Source: Curtobacterium sp. 'Ferrero'
GTDB lineage: Bacteria; Actinomycetota; Actinomycetes; Actinomycetales; Microbacteriaceae
Direction of reading: 5' to 3'
DNA: 64,000 nucleotides
Assembly (NCBI RefSeq): GCF_002412165.1
Contig: NZ_NXIA01000002.1
Span: 186,001-250,000, forward strand
Shown: positions 25,748 to 38,116 of the stretch, piece after piece
Layout of the letters: each line of letters starts with the position of its first letter
How positions within the stretch are numbered: position 1 is the stretch's first letter
Notes under the pieces: model-generated
What the model was told of the DNA's origin: nothing
Databases searched by the model: none
What the model saw: only the letters and a program-made list of their open reading frames with translations
Program-made: the position numbers and the translations under genes

Positions 25748-25764
25748 AAAGTGATGACCCAGCC

Positions 25765-26961
25765 GTGACCGCAGCCCTCGTCGTGAACTCGGGTTCGAGT
25801 TCCTTCAAGTACCAGCTCATCGAACTCGAGGACGAGCGGACCCTGGCGTCCGGACTCGTCGAGCGCATCGGCGAGTCGTCCGGCGCCTGGAAGCACACCA
25901 ACGCCGTCACGGGGGAGTCCTCCTCGAACGACGGTGCCTCGGTGCCCGACCACGCGGCCGGCTTCCAGGCCATGCTCGACGCCTTCGCCGCCGTCGGCCC
26001 CTCGTTCGACGAGCACCCGCCCGCCGTGGTGGGACACCGGGTGGTGCACGGCGGGACGACGTTCGACCGCGCGACCGTCGTGACGGACGAGGTCGAACAG
26101 CAGATCGAGGACCTGAACAGCCTCGCACCGCTGCACAACCCGGCGAACCTCGAGGGCATCCGCGCCGCGAAGCGGGTGTTCTCGGACGTCCCGCACGTCG
26201 CCGTGTTCGACACCGCGTTCCACCAGACGATGCCCCCGCACGCGTACACCTACGCGATCCCGGCCGACCTGGCCGAGAAGTACCGGGTCCGCCGCTACGG
26301 CATGCACGGCACGAGCCACAAGTACGTGTCGGAGCAGACCGCGGTGTTCCTCGGACGCCCGCTCGCCGAGCTCAAGACGATCGTGCTGCACCTCGGCAAC
26401 GGGGCGTCGGCGGCGGCGATCGACGGTGGGCGGTCGATCGAGACCTCCATGGGGCTCACCCCCCTCGAGGGCCTCGTGATGGGGACCCGGTCGGGAGACC
26501 TCGACCCCGCGGTCCTCATCCACCTGCACCGCGAGGCCGGCCTCGGCTTCGACGAACTCGACACCATGCTCAACAAGGAGTCCGGGCTCCTCGGCCTCAC
26601 CGGCAACGGCGACATGCGGGACGTGCAGGACGCGGCGCTGCACGGCGACGACGAGGCCGAGGCGGCGCTCGCCGTCTACCGTCACCGCATCCGGCGCTAC
26701 GTCGGCGCGTACACGGCGCAGCTCGGCGGGCTCGACGCGGTCGTGTTCACGGCCGGGGTGGGGGAGAACAACGCCCTGTTGCGCCGGCGGGTGCTGGCCG
26801 GGCTCGAGCACCTGGGGATCGAGGTCGACCCGGACCGCAACGAGCTGGCATCCCGGGAGGCGCGGCGCATCTCCACGGACACGTCACGTGTCGCGGTGCT
26901 CGTCATCCCGACGAACGAGGAACTCGAGATCGCCCGGCAGTCGGCTGCGGTCGCGCTGTAG
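25765..26961 (+). CDS. ackA: Acetate kinase
   Basis: Converts acetyl-phosphate and ADP to acetate and ATP; 398 residues, usual length. N-terminal VVNSGSSSFKYQL holds the substrate-binding Asn; also seen are GHRVVHGG, YGMHGTSHKYVS, HLGNGAS and FTAGVGENN. The GTG at 25765 aligns with the family start; upstream frames read only the tandem repeat. It works with pta in acetate overflow or re-uptake, which complements acs further along the window. Confidence 0.97.
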   Translation: MTAALVVNSGSSSFKYQLIELEDERTLASGLVERIGESSGAWKHTNAVTGESSSNDGASVPDHAAGFQAMLDAFAAVGPSFDEHPPAVVGHRVVHGGTTFDRATVVTDEVEQQIEDLNSLAPLHNPANLEGIRAAKRVFSDVPHVAVFDTAFHQTMPPHAYTYAIPADLAEKYRVRRYGMHGTSHKYVSEQTAVFLGRPLAELKTIVLHLGNGASAAAIDGGRSIETSMGLTPLEGLVMGTRSGDLDPAVLIHLHREAGLGFDELDTMLNKESGLLGLTGNGDMRDVQDAALHGDDEAEAALAVYRHRIRRYVGAYTAQLGGLDAVVFTAGVGENNALLRRRVLAGLEHLGIEVDPDRNELASREARRISTDTSRVAVLVIPTNEELEIARQSAAVAL

Positions 26962-26976
26962 GCCGCTCCGCCGCGC

Positions 26977-27040
26977 GGGCGGCATCGCGGCCGGGCGGCA
27001 TCGCGGCCGGGCGGCGTCGCGGCCGGACGGCGTCCGGCCG
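26977..27040. repeat. 16-bp tandem repeat after ackA, about 4 copies
   Basis: GGGCGGCATCGCGGCC is repeated at 26977 and 26993, with diverging copies at 27009 and 27025. It lies between the ackA stop and the 3' end of the convergent gene at 27055. Confidence 0.85.
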
Positions 27041-27054
27041 CGTCGCCCTCGGCG

Positions 27055-27729
27055 TCAGCCGAGCGCTGCGAGGGCTGCCGCGATCGGCGTGTTCCCGCTC
27101 GTGACCTCGAACTGGACGCCGACGGCGAGGTCGTCCACCAGCGCGTGACGGACCAGGGTGGCGACGTCGGCGCGGGGGATCGACCCGCGCGGCACCGTCC
27201 GACCGACGTGCACCGTGCCCTGCGGCGGCGTGTCCACCAGCGCGCCCGGGCGGATGATCGTCCAGCGCAGGTTGCGGGCGCGGATGTTGGCGTCCGCTTC
27301 GGCCTTGGCCCGGAGGTACACCTGGAACACGTCCTTGGCGGTACGCGCCGGGACGACCGCGCGCTCGGGGTCGTAGCCGTCCGCTCCCATCGCGGAGATC
27401 ATGACGTAGCGGGAGATGCCGATGCGTTCGGCCGCGTCGGCGAGGAGGAGCGCACCGTCCCGGTCGACCGTCAGCTTCCGCTCGGCGCCGCTGTCCGGTC
27501 CGGCACCCGCGGCGAAGACGACCGCGTCGAAGCCGCGGAGGCGCAACGCCAGTTCGTCGTCGTCGAGCTGTTCGAGGTCGGTCACGAGGGCGGACGCCCC
27601 CTGCTGCTCGACGTCGGCGACGTGGGCGGGGTTCCGGACGATCGACAGCACGTCGTGTCCGGCGTCGGTGAGCTGACGGGCGAGGAGGAGGGCGATCTGG
27701 CCGTGGCCTCCGGCGATGGCGATCTTCAT
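27055..27729 (-). CDS. NAD(P)-binding, atypical SDR family protein
   Basis: Rossmann-fold protein of 224 residues. The cofactor loop KIAIAGGHGQIALLLARQL is at the N-terminus; AVVFAAGAGPDSG and YVMISAMGA are family-like strands, and IIRPGALVD marks the atypical SDR5/NmrA-like group (YwnB/YhfK-type in other bacteria). Usual length for that group. Substrate unknown. It is divergent from the SRP RNA gene. Confidence 0.88.
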   Translation of the reverse strand: MKIAIAGGHGQIALLLARQLTDAGHDVLSIVRNPAHVADVEQQGASALVTDLEQLDDDELALRLRGFDAVVFAAGAGPDSGAERKLTVDRDGALLLADAAERIGISRYVMISAMGADGYDPERAVVPARTAKDVFQVYLRAKAEADANIRARNLRWTIIRPGALVDTPPQGTVHVGRTVPRGSIPRADVATLVRHALVDDLAVGVQFEVTSGNTPIAAALAALG

Positions 27730-27756
27730 GTGTCCGATACTGCCCGTCGCGTCCGG

Positions 27757-27762
27757 TAGACT
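27757..27762 (+). promoter_or_regulatory. -10 element of the SRP RNA gene
   Basis: TAGACT is placed 6 nt before the predicted RNA 5' end. Confidence 0.5.
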
Positions 27763-27768
27763 TCCGGA

Positions 27769-27856
27769 GGCTCCTCACGTGACGCCATCCAGGCCAACTC
27801 CCCCAGGGCGGAAACGCAGCAAGGGTAACCGGGCTCTGGCGGGTGCGTGAGGAGTC
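27769..27856 (+). ncRNA. ffs: Signal recognition particle RNA, small (4.5S-like) type
   Basis: GGCTCCTCACG at 27769 pairs with CGTGAGGAGTC at 27846, closing a long hairpin. The tip holds the conserved Ffh-binding region (GGGCGGAAACGCAGCAAGGG). It lies just upstream of dnaX, a common actinobacterial position. Confidence 0.93.
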
Positions 27857-27991
27857 TTCTTCGTTCCGCGCCGGTCTCCGCGCTCGTTCCGGGCCGGTCT
27901 CCGCGGATCGTGCGTCCGGGCGGTCGGGCCGCGTGCCGGGTGCCTGTGGAGAGGGTCTCGGGTGTCGGTCGTGCCGACTACCCTTGGTCGC

Positions 27992-30865
27992 GTGGTCACC
28001 GCCCTGTATCGCCGTTACCGGCCCGAGAACTTCGCCGAGCTGATCGGGCAGTCGCAGGTCACCGACCCGCTGCGCACCGCACTGCGGACGAACCGCGTCA
28101 ACCACGCCTACCTGTTCAGCGGACCGCGCGGCTGCGGCAAGACGACGTCCGCGCGCATCCTCGCGCGCTGCCTGAGCTGCGCCGAGGGGCCGACCGACAC
28201 CCCGTGCGGTGTGTGCCCGAGCTGTGTCGAGCTGGCACGCGGCGGTGGCGGCTCCCTCGACGTCATCGAGATCGACGCCGCCAGCCACAACGGCGTCGAC
28301 GACGCCCGCGACCTCCGCGACCGAGCCGTCTTCGCGCCCGCGCGCGACCGCTACAAGATCTTCATCCTCGACGAGGCGCACATGGTGACGCCCCAGGGCT
28401 TCAACGCCCTGCTCAAGCTCGTCGAGGAGCCGCCGGAGCACGTCAAGTTCATCTTCGCGACCACCGAGCCCGAGAAGGTCATCGGCACCATCCGGTCGCG
28501 CACGCACCACTACCCGTTCCGGCTCGTGCCCCCGGCGGCGATGCTCGAGTACGTCGAGCAGCTCTGCGAGCAGGAGTCCGTGACGGTCGCGCCGGGTGTG
28601 CTGCCCCTCGTCGTGCGGGCGGGTGGCGGCTCGGTCCGTGACACCCTGTCCCTCCTCGACCAGCTCATCGCGGGCAGCGAGGGCGGCTCCATCGCCTACG
28701 AGCGGGCCGTCGCCCTCCTCGGCTACACCGACGCCGCCCTGCTCGACGACGTCGTCGACGCGCTCGCCGTGGCGGACCCGGCGTCCGCGTTCGCCGCGGT
28801 CGACCGGGTCGTGCAGACCGGGCAGGACCCGCGGCGTTTCGTCGAGGACCTGCTCGAGCGGCTCCGCGACCTCATCGTGGTGGCGGCGACCAACGAGAGC
28901 GCCGCCGCCGTGCTCCGTGGGGTGTCCCCGGAGGAGCTCGACACCATGTCGCGCCAGGCCGGGGTGTTCGGCGCGACCGGGCTCTCGCGGGCGGCGGACA
29001 TCGCCAACCGTGCGCTGACCGAGATGACGGGCGCGACCTCGCCGCGGCTCCACCTCGAGCTCATGACCGCACGGATCCTCGTGCCCGAGTCGGACGACTC
29101 GCAGCGTGGCGCGCTCGCCCGGGTCGAGCGGCTGGAACGGCGCGTCGGGGTCGGGGACGCCGGCGGGCACCAGGCCGGGGGCGCTCCGGCCGTGTCCGCG
29201 CAGGCCGCAGCCGCTGCCGCTGCTCCCGCCCCCGCTGCCCCGACGCCGGCACGGTCCGGTGCCGAGACCGGATCCGTCCCCACCGCGGGACGGTCGTCGA
29301 CGGACGGTCCCTCCACGACCGAGACCGCGACCACGGCCGCGCTGACCAGCACCGGCGAACGGTCCGACACGGTCGCGACCCCGGCGCAGGCGACCGCACC
29401 GGGCGCCCCGTCGACCGATCCCGGCGCCGTCGCCCGAGATGCTGCCGCCTCGTGGGCAGCTGCCGTGCCCACGAGCGCACCGTCGGCCCCCACTGCCGGT
29501 CCGTCCGCTCCGCAGCGGGAGAGCTCCCGACCGTCCTCCACGGACGAGCCGACGGCCCCGGTCAGCGCGTCGTCGACCGGACAGGGGACCGCGGTCGGTG
29601 ACGAGCCGGCCGTGCAGCCGGTCGGGGTGGTCGGTTTCCAGCAGATGCGGGACGCCTGGCCACAGGTCGTCGAGCACGTGCAGCGCGCCCGACGCTCTGC
29701 CTGGTCGGTCGTCGTGACCGCGCAGGTGACCGCGCTGCGGGACGACGTCCTGACCCTGACCTTCCCGAGTCAGCAGGACGTAGCGTCCTTCAAGGAGATG
29801 TCGGACCCGGCGACGAGCGTGTCCGAGCTCCTGCGGTCGGCGATCCTCGACGTGCTCGGCATCCGGGTGAAGTTCGTCGCACGAGGGCCGGCAGCGGCCG
29901 GCACCGCGCCGCGACCGGACGCCGCGCAGCAGACCGCTCCCACGTCGCAGGCTCCGGAGCGGCAGGGGCCTCCGGCGGGGCAGCAGACACGAGCGCCGAT
30001 GACGGATCGGCCGTCCGACGCCCCGGCACAGGCACCGACGCAGCAACAGGCACCGGCGCAGCAGCAGCCTCCTGTGGAGCAGCAGCCTCCGGCGCAGCAG
30101 CAGCCTCCGGCGCAGCAGCAGGCCCCCGCGCAGCGGCAGGCGCCCGCGCAGCAGCAGGCCCCCGCGCCGCAACGGGATGACCAGTCCTCGTCCACGGGTG
30201 GGCAGACCCCGGCCGCGGAGACGCCGCCGTCGAACGCGCCCGTGACCGACTGGGCCGTGGCGACGATCCCGAGCGTGGACCCGACGGTGGGCGCCGTGCC
30301 CGAGGACGTCGAGCCCACCTGGGCCGCGCCGTTCGGGCAGGCCGACCCGTCGGCGACGGTGGCGCCCGTGGAGCCGTCGGCGACGACCGACCCGGCTGCC
30401 GACGCCGCGCTCGCCGCCCAGCTCCGGCCCGCCTCGTCGCTCGGCGCGCCGACCCGTGCCGGTGCGCCGGCGCCGGCCGCCGGGGCCCCCGACCAGTCCG
30501 ATGTCGACGCGTCCGCACCCGTGTCGTCCTCCGGCAGCGGCGGTGCGCCCGCTCCCACAGCCAGCGACGTGCCCGTCGACGACTACCCGCTCGACGACGA
30601 CCCGTACGACGACGGCGCACCGTTCCCGGACCCGGGCCGGCAACGAACCCAGCAGGCAGCGCCGCAACAGGCAGCACCGCAGCAAGCAGCGCCCCAGCAG
30701 GCGCAGCCGCCACGTGCGACCGCGCAGCCGGCTCAGCGACCGGCCCAGTCCGCACCCCAGGTCCGCCGCACCGCCGTGGCCGGGCGCTACGGCGAGGCGG
30801 TCGTCCGTGAGATCCTCGGTGCCCAGTTCATCGAGGAGACCGCCCTGCACGAGGACGGTGCCTGA
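27992..30865 (+). CDS. dnaX: DNA polymerase III subunit gamma/tau
   Basis: Clamp-loader ATPase of 957 residues. The N-terminal AAA+ module has Walker A with Lys50 ([11 protein letters not shown]), four zinc cysteines (CLSC, then CGVCPSC) and ILDEAHM. Domain III ends near residue 360. The tau-like part is long and low in complexity, with repeated Gln-Pro-Ala units (about 680-730) and again near 890-910. The conserved C-terminal peptide [19 protein letters not shown] is intact. No A-rich frameshift signal is seen, so one product is expected. TACCCT at 27979-27984 is 7 nt before the GTG start. Its stop overlaps the recR start. Confidence 0.96.
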   Translation: MVTALYRRYRPENFAELIGQSQVTDPLRTALRTNRVNHAYLFSGPRGCGKTTSARILARCLSCAEGPTDTPCGVCPSCVELARGGGGSLDVIEIDAASHNGVDDARDLRDRAVFAPARDRYKIFILDEAHMVTPQGFNALLKLVEEPPEHVKFIFATTEPEKVIGTIRSRTHHYPFRLVPPAAMLEYVEQLCEQESVTVAPGVLPLVVRAGGGSVRDTLSLLDQLIAGSEGGSIAYERAVALLGYTDAALLDDVVDALAVADPASAFAAVDRVVQTGQDPRRFVEDLLERLRDLIVVAATNESAAAVLRGVSPEELDTMSRQAGVFGATGLSRAADIANRALTEMTGATSPRLHLELMTARILVPESDDSQRGALARVERLERRVGVGDAGGHQAGGAPAVSAQAAAAAAAPAPAAPTPARSGAETGSVPTAGRSSTDGPSTTETATTAALTSTGERSDTVATPAQATAPGAPSTDPGAVARDAAASWAAAVPTSAPSAPTAGPSAPQRESSRPSSTDEPTAPVSASSTGQGTAVGDEPAVQPVGVVGFQQMRDAWPQVVEHVQRARRSAWSVVVTAQVTALRDDVLTLTFPSQQDVASFKEMSDPATSVSELLRSAILDVLGIRVKFVARGPAAAGTAPRPDAAQQTAPTSQAPERQGPPAGQQTRAPMTDRPSDAPAQAPTQQQAPAQQQPPVEQQPPAQQQPPAQQQAPAQRQAPAQQQAPAPQRDDQSSSTGGQTPAAETPPSNAPVTDWAVATIPSVDPTVGAVPEDVEPTWAAPFGQADPSATVAPVEPSATTDPAADAALAAQLRPASSLGAPTRAGAPAPAAGAPDQSDVDASAPVSSSGSGGAPAPTASDVPVDDYPLDDDPYDDGAPFPDPGRQRTQQAAPQQAAPQQAAPQQAQPPRATAQPAQRPAQSAPQVRRTAVAGRYGEAVVREILGAQFIEETALHEDGA

Positions 30866-31464
30866 TGTACGACGGCATCGTGCAGGACCTCATCGACGAG
30901 TTCGGACGGCTCCCCGGCATCGGTCCGAAGTCGGCGCAGCGCATCGCGTTCCACATCCTCCAGACCGAGTCGTTCGACCCCACCCGGCTGTCCGAACTCC
31001 TCGCCGAGGTCAAGGAGAAGGTCCGCTTCTGCGAGGTGTGCGGCAACGTGACCGAGTCCGAACGGTGCAGCATCTGCCGCGATCCGCGCCGTGCCCCGAG
31101 CGTGATCTGCGTGGTGGAGGAAGCCAAGGACGTCGCCGCGATCGAGCGCACCCGTGAGTTCCGTGGGCTCTACCACGTGCTCGGCGGTGCGATCAGCCCG
31201 ATCGACGGCGTCGGCCCGGACGACCTCCGCATCCAGCAGCTCATGACCCGGCTCGCCGACGGCACCGTGGACGAGGTCATCATCGCCACCGACCCGAACC
31301 TCGAGGGCGAGGCGACCGCGACCTACCTCAGTCGGCTCCTCGTGCCGATGGGGATCCGGACCACGCGACTGGCGTCCGGACTGCCGGTCGGCGGCGACCT
31401 CGAGTACGCCGACGAGGTCACGCTGGGCCGCGCGTTCGAGGGCCGCCGCGTCGTCGGGGGCTGA
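30865..31464 (+). CDS. recR: Recombination mediator RecR
   Basis: RecFOR-pathway protein of 199 residues for loading RecA at gaps. The N-terminal helix-hairpin-helix ([17 protein letters not shown]) is followed by the zinc finger with four Cys ([16 protein letters not shown]) and the TOPRIM domain ([14 protein letters not shown], later [15 protein letters not shown]). The ATG overlaps the dnaX stop (TGATG). The YbaB/EbfC gene that often sits between dnaX and recR is absent. Confidence 0.97.
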   Translation: MYDGIVQDLIDEFGRLPGIGPKSAQRIAFHILQTESFDPTRLSELLAEVKEKVRFCEVCGNVTESERCSICRDPRRAPSVICVVEEAKDVAAIERTREFRGLYHVLGGAISPIDGVGPDDLRIQQLMTRLADGTVDEVIIATDPNLEGEATATYLSRLLVPMGIRTTRLASGLPVGGDLEYADEVTLGRAFEGRRVVGG

Positions 31465-31582
31465 ACCCGACGCAGGATCGTTGCGTGCGGCCCGCCTCTG
31501 ACGCAACATCCCCGAAACACCGTCTACGATTGTCAGACCGCGTCACCTGCGCGGTCCCACCCGTCTCCAGGAGTAACCGCCC

Positions 31583-34017
<2,435 letters not shown>

Positions 34018-34046
34018 CGGCGGTCTGCCGGCCCAGCCGGACATGC

Positions 34047-34088
34047 GGACGGGAGGCCCGTGGCGGCGCCGCCACGGGCCTCCCGTCC
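34047..34088. terminator. 42-bp palindromic element (copy 5), likely terminator
   Basis: GGACGGGAGGCCCGTGGCGGC (34047-34067) and GCCGCCACGGGCCTCCCGTCC (34068-34088) are perfect complements over 21 bp, with no spare loop. Same length as the other four copies. Confidence 0.72.
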
Positions 34089-34134
34089 GCTGCGCGGTCA
34101 CCGTGCTCACACCACCCGGCGCTAGGATCGTCGC

Positions 34135-35622
34135 GTGGCAGTGAAGCAGGTGGAACCGATCGACGTCGTCCTGGTCGGGGGAGGGATCATGAGCGCCACC
34201 CTCGGCGCCATCATCCACCGCCTCGAGCCGACCTGGCGCATCCGCGTGTACGAGCGCCTCGGCAACGCGGCACAGGAGTCGTCGAACCCCTGGAACAACG
34301 CCGGGACCGGGCACAGTGCGCTGTGCGAACTGAACTACACGCCGGAGCTGGCGGACGGCCGGGTCGACATCAGCAAGGCCGTCACCGTGAACGAGCAGTT
34401 CCAGGTCTCGCGGCAGTTCTGGGCGCACCTGGTCGAGACCGGAGCGCTGCCCGAGCCGTCGAACTTCATCAACCCGACGCCGCACATCTCGTTCGTCTGG
34501 GGTGCCGACAACGTCGAGTACATGCGGAAGCGGTACGAGGCGCTCAAGGACCACCCGCTGTTCGCCGGCATCGAGTACTCGGACGACCCCGCCCAGATCC
34601 GTAAGTGGGCGCCGGCGCTCATCCCGGGGCGCAGGAAGGACCAGCCGATCGCCGCCACGTACTCCGCGGCCGGCTCGGACGTCGACTTCGGCTCCCTCAC
34701 CCGCCAGCTCCTCGACGGGCTCGAGATCGACGGCGTCGAGTTCGAGGCGTCGCACCAGGTCAGCCGCATCTCCCGCTCGAAGATCAGCGAGGGATGGGTG
34801 CTCGACGTCCGCAACGAGATCGGCCGCTCGAAGTCGCGGATCGCCGCGAAGTTCGTGTTCGTCGGCGCCGGCGGCGGGGCACTGCACCTGCTGCAGAAGT
34901 CCGGCATCCCGGAGATCCGCGGGTACGGGGGCTTCCCGGTGTCGGGCGAGTTCCTCCGCACGGACGACCCTGAGGTCGTGCAGAAGCACGCCGCGAAGGT
35001 CTACGGCAAGGCGAGCGTGGGCGCTCCGCCGATGTCGGTGCCGCACCTCGACACCCGGATCGTGGACGGCAAGGCGTCCCTCATGTTCGGGCCATACGCG
35101 GGGTTCAGCCCGAAGTTCCTCAAGCAGGGCTCGGTGCTCGACCTCGTCATGAGCATCCGGCCGCACAACCTCCGCCCGATGCTGGCGGTCGCGTTCTCGA
35201 ACTTCGACCTCGTCCGCTACCTGGTCGGGCAGCTGCTCGCGTCGAAGTCCACCAAGTTCGACGCCCTGCGCGACTTCATGCCGACCGCTGAGCCCGGGAA
35301 CTGGCACCGGATCACCGCCGGACAGCGCGTCCAGGTGATCAAGCCGGACAAGGACAAGGGCGGGGTGCTGCAGTTCGGCACCGAGGTCATCACGTCCGCC
35401 GACGGGTCGATCGCGGGCCTGCTCGGCGCGAGCCCCGGCGCGTCCACGGCGGTCCCGATCATGCTCGCGATGCTGCAGCGGTGCTTCCCCGAGCGGTGGG
35501 CCCAGTGGGAGCCGACGGTCCGCGAGATGGTCCCGACGTACGGCACCGACCTCGGTGACGACCCGGCGCTCGCGGACCGGACGCTCGAGCACACGGCGAA
35601 GGTCCTCGGCCTGCACCACTGA
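34135..35622 (+). CDS. mqo: Malate:quinone oxidoreductase
   Basis: Membrane-associated FAD enzyme of 495 residues that oxidises malate to oxaloacetate and passes electrons to quinone. Seen: the FAD loop VLVGGGIMSATLGAI, NAAQESSNPWNNAGTGHSA, GAGGGALHLLQKSGIPE and the C-terminal LLGASPGASTAVPIML, all typical of Mqo. TAGGAT at 34123-34128 lies 6 nt before the GTG start, so the transcript is probably leaderless. Stands alone. Confidence 0.97.
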   Translation: MAVKQVEPIDVVLVGGGIMSATLGAIIHRLEPTWRIRVYERLGNAAQESSNPWNNAGTGHSALCELNYTPELADGRVDISKAVTVNEQFQVSRQFWAHLVETGALPEPSNFINPTPHISFVWGADNVEYMRKRYEALKDHPLFAGIEYSDDPAQIRKWAPALIPGRRKDQPIAATYSAAGSDVDFGSLTRQLLDGLEIDGVEFEASHQVSRISRSKISEGWVLDVRNEIGRSKSRIAAKFVFVGAGGGALHLLQKSGIPEIRGYGGFPVSGEFLRTDDPEVVQKHAAKVYGKASVGAPPMSVPHLDTRIVDGKASLMFGPYAGFSPKFLKQGSVLDLVMSIRPHNLRPMLAVAFSNFDLVRYLVGQLLASKSTKFDALRDFMPTAEPGNWHRITAGQRVQVIKPDKDKGGVLQFGTEVITSADGSIAGLLGASPGASTAVPIMLAMLQRCFPERWAQWEPTVREMVPTYGTDLGDDPALADRTLEHTAKVLGLHH

Positions 35623-35639
35623 CCCGGCTTGCCAGCCGT

Positions 35640-35655
35640 TCGAACATGTGTTCGA
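35640..35655. promoter_or_regulatory. SOS box (LexA site)
   Basis: TCGAACATGTGTTCGA is a perfect palindrome and matches the actinobacterial LexA consensus (TCGAAC, four bases, GTTCGA). It ends 8 bp before the start codon at 35664, a position that would block transcription. Confidence 0.85.
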
Positions 35656-35663
35656 ATGGCTGC

Positions 35664-36746
35664 ATGCGGTGGAGTGGGCAGGCGATCGACGCGACGCAGG
35701 ACGACGCCCTGCCGGGGCTGGAGTCGAACAGTGGGCTCGTGCGGAGCGTCACGACGCCCGAGTTCGCGGGCGTGACCTTCCACGAGGTCCTGGCCAAGAG
35801 CGCGCTCAACCGGGTCCCGAGTGTGGACGGCGACGGAGCCTACGGCTGGACGATCAACCCGTACCGGGGCTGCAGCCACGCATGCGTCTACTGCTTCGCA
35901 CGGCCGACCCACACCTACCTCGAGTTCGACGGGGGCGCCGACTTCGACCAGCAGATCGTCGTGAAGACCAACGTCGCCGACGTCCTGCGACGGGAACTCG
36001 CGCGGCCGAGCTGGGAGGGGCACCCGGTCGCCCTCGGCACGAACACCGACCCGTACCAGCGGGCCGAGGGGCGCTACCGGCTGATGCCCGGCGTGATCGA
36101 GGCGTTGGCGGACTCCGGCACGCCGTTCAGCATCCTGACGAAGGGCACGCTGCTGCGCCGCGACCTGCCGCTGCTCGCCGCGGCCGCCGAACGCGTCCCC
36201 GTCGACCTCGCCATGTCGATCGCGGTCTACGACGACGACCTGCAGCAGGCGGTCGAGTCCGGCACGCCGACCACGGCTGCGCGGCTCGCGACCGTCCGGG
36301 CGGTCCGTGACGCCGGCCTCGACTGCGCGGTGTTCCTGATGCCCGTGCTGCCGTACATCACCGACACGAAGGCGCACCTCGACGAGGCGGTCGGCCGTGC
36401 GGTCGCTGCCGGAGCGACGAGCATCACGTACTCCGCGCTGCACCTGCGGCCCGGCGTGAAGCCGTGGTGGTTCACGTGGCTCGGGCGTGCCCGCCCGGAC
36501 CTGGTCGAGCGGTACCGCTCGATGTACCTCGACAACACGTACGCGCCACGCGACTACCGGCGCTGGTTGGGGGAGCGGATCCGGCCGATCCTGCGGGCGC
36601 ACGGGGTCGGTCTCGGCGTGGTCGACCCGGCGACCGGATCCATGGGGCACAGTGTCGACACGTCGCGTGTCCGGCCGCTCAAGCGCGCGGCACCGGACTT
36701 CACGGAGCGGCGTACCGTGGCGCGGACGGCTCCGACGTTGTTCTGA
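35664..36746 (+). CDS. Rv2578c-family radical SAM protein, probably SOS-controlled
   Basis: Radical SAM enzyme of 360 residues. The cluster motif is CSHACVYC (about residue 66), inside the family hallmark INPYRGCSHACVYCFARPTH. EFAGVTFHEVLAKSALNRVP, LGTNTDPYQRAEG and SALHLRPGVKPWW also fit the Rv2578c/SplB-like group. The substrate is unknown; spore photoproduct lyase-like DNA repair has been guessed for relatives. An in-frame ATG at 35646 falls inside the LexA box, so the ATG at 35664 (MRWSGQAI, the usual family start) is chosen. Confidence 0.92.
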   Translation: MRWSGQAIDATQDDALPGLESNSGLVRSVTTPEFAGVTFHEVLAKSALNRVPSVDGDGAYGWTINPYRGCSHACVYCFARPTHTYLEFDGGADFDQQIVVKTNVADVLRRELARPSWEGHPVALGTNTDPYQRAEGRYRLMPGVIEALADSGTPFSILTKGTLLRRDLPLLAAAAERVPVDLAMSIAVYDDDLQQAVESGTPTTAARLATVRAVRDAGLDCAVFLMPVLPYITDTKAHLDEAVGRAVAAGATSITYSALHLRPGVKPWWFTWLGRARPDLVERYRSMYLDNTYAPRDYRRWLGERIRPILRAHGVGLGVVDPATGSMGHSVDTSRVRPLKRAAPDFTERRTVARTAPTLF

Positions 36747-36874
36747 CCGATCAGCGCGTTCGGGGGACACTCGAACGCAGAGTGGCCCGGTATCATCGTG
36801 CGAGTCGCTGTTCCCGTTCCGTTTCGGGGTACAGGGTCGTTACCGTCACCGCTCCCCGGAAGGACGAACCGCTC

Positions 36875-38116
36875 GTGCTCGGCATCCCCACGCACCTCGC
36901 GCCCCGCGTGAATGCCTGGTCGACCGTGCGCGCCTTCCACGCGGCGGCGATCGGGTCGATCGCGGTCACGGCCATCGCGCTCCTGCTGTACCGGTTCGCC
37001 GATCCCGACGTGCGGGTCGCGGGGGCCGTCCTGGCGCTGCTGCCGATGCTGGTGATGATCGCGGTGCACGTGCAGTTCGGGACGTGGCGGTCCGCGGTCG
37101 CCTTCCTGGTGGTCGGGGCCGTGTGCACGTGGTGGTTCGCCACGATCGTGCAGCGCGAGGTCCCCGTGGGCTGGGTCGCGTCGTACCTGCTGTCACTCGT
37201 CGTGATCCCCCTGATCCTCGTCGGCGGTGCGGGGGCGGTGCCGAGCCGGGTCATCGCCTGGTCGGTCGCCGGTTTCGTCGTCGGCCGCTCCGCAGCCCTC
37301 GTCGCCCTGGTGCAGACGGACGGGACGGCACACGCCTTCCTCCTCGCCTGGGTCACGCTCGCCTTCGTGGTGGCGCTCGTGCTCTTCACGAGCCGGTCGT
37401 CCGTCCGGTCGGAGCGGGTCCAGCCCGAGCTGCTCCGGGCGGCGCGCGAGGAGCACGTCTCGGCGTACCGCGCCGGGGTCGAGGCCGAGGCCGCCGCGAT
37501 CCTGCACGACACCGTCCTCAACCACCTCGGCGCCATCGCCCTGGCCCCGGACGGCCCGATGGACGCGCAGCTCGCCCGGACCGTCGACGCGGACATCGCG
37601 ACGCTGACCGGCCAGGGCTGGCTCGAACCGCAGGAGTCGCGCTCGCCCGGCGCAGCGGCGGCCTCGTTCGAGCGGATGCTCGCCGACGAGCGCGCCCAGG
37701 GGCTCCGGATCGCGTCCACGGGGGAGCCGTCCTCGCTCGCCGGACTCGACGAACGCACCCTCGACGCCCTGGTGCGTGCCGTCGGGCAGTGCCTGGCGAA
37801 CGTCCGCAAGCACGCGGGGGTGGACGCCGCCGAGGTGAGCGTCTTCGACGACGGCGCGTCGTGCACGGTGATGGTGGTCGACGACGGGCGCGGCTTCGAC
37901 GAGGCCGAGACGGGTGCCGACCGCATGGGGCTCCGGGCATCGGTCCGGCAGCGGATCGAGCGCGTCGGCGGCAGTGTGCAGATCTGGTCGTCGCCGGGTT
38001 CCGGGACGAGCGTGATGATGACCGTGCCGACGGCCGCGGCCTCCCGCGAGCACCCGACGGACCGCATGCCGGACCGGAGCGACCCCGTCGTGACGGACGA
38101 GGGACGGCTCCGGTGA
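36875..38116 (+). CDS. Sensor histidine kinase, NarL/DesK type
   Basis: Membrane kinase of 413 residues. Six hydrophobic helices (about 25-180) are followed by a dimerisation region with the phospho-His211 motif AILHDTVLNHLGAIAL, then a HATPase domain (CLANVRKHAGV, VVDDGRGFD, MGLRASVRQRIE). The GTG start is set by GGAAGGACG about 10 nt upstream; longer in-frame starts lie inside the preceding gene. TATCAT near 36791 may be the -10. Its stop overlaps the start of gene 38113, the second member of a three-gene signalling operon. Confidence 0.85.
   Translation: MLGIPTHLAPRVNAWSTVRAFHAAAIGSIAVTAIALLLYRFADPDVRVAGAVLALLPMLVMIAVHVQFGTWRSAVAFLVVGAVCTWWFATIVQREVPVGWVASYLLSLVVIPLILVGGAGAVPSRVIAWSVAGFVVGRSAALVALVQTDGTAHAFLLAWVTLAFVVALVLFTSRSSVRSERVQPELLRAAREEHVSAYRAGVEAEAAAILHDTVLNHLGAIALAPDGPMDAQLARTVDADIATLTGQGWLEPQESRSPGAAAASFERMLADERAQGLRIASTGEPSSLAGLDERTLDALVRAVGQCLANVRKHAGVDAAEVSVFDDGASCTVMVVDDGRGFDEAETGADRMGLRASVRQRIERVGGSVQIWSSPGSGTSVMMTVPTAAASREHPTDRMPDRSDPVVTDEGRLR

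Noticed and set aside
23527..26811. Minus-strand open frame of about 1094 codons opposite pta-ackA
   Set aside because: Shadow of two clear genes; no start signal or motif.
26903..30850. Very long minus-strand open frame (over 1300 codons) opposite dnaX
   Set aside because: It is antisense to dnaX and the SDR gene; its composition is Arg/Gly-rich shadow coding caused by high GC, with no domain.
27992..30865. Programmed frameshift in dnaX
   Set aside because: No A-rich slippery sequence; the frame is open and conserved to the C-terminus.
31465..31582. Lysine riboswitch before lysC
   Set aside because: Only 118 bp, no matching helices or conserved loops; a plain promoter region.
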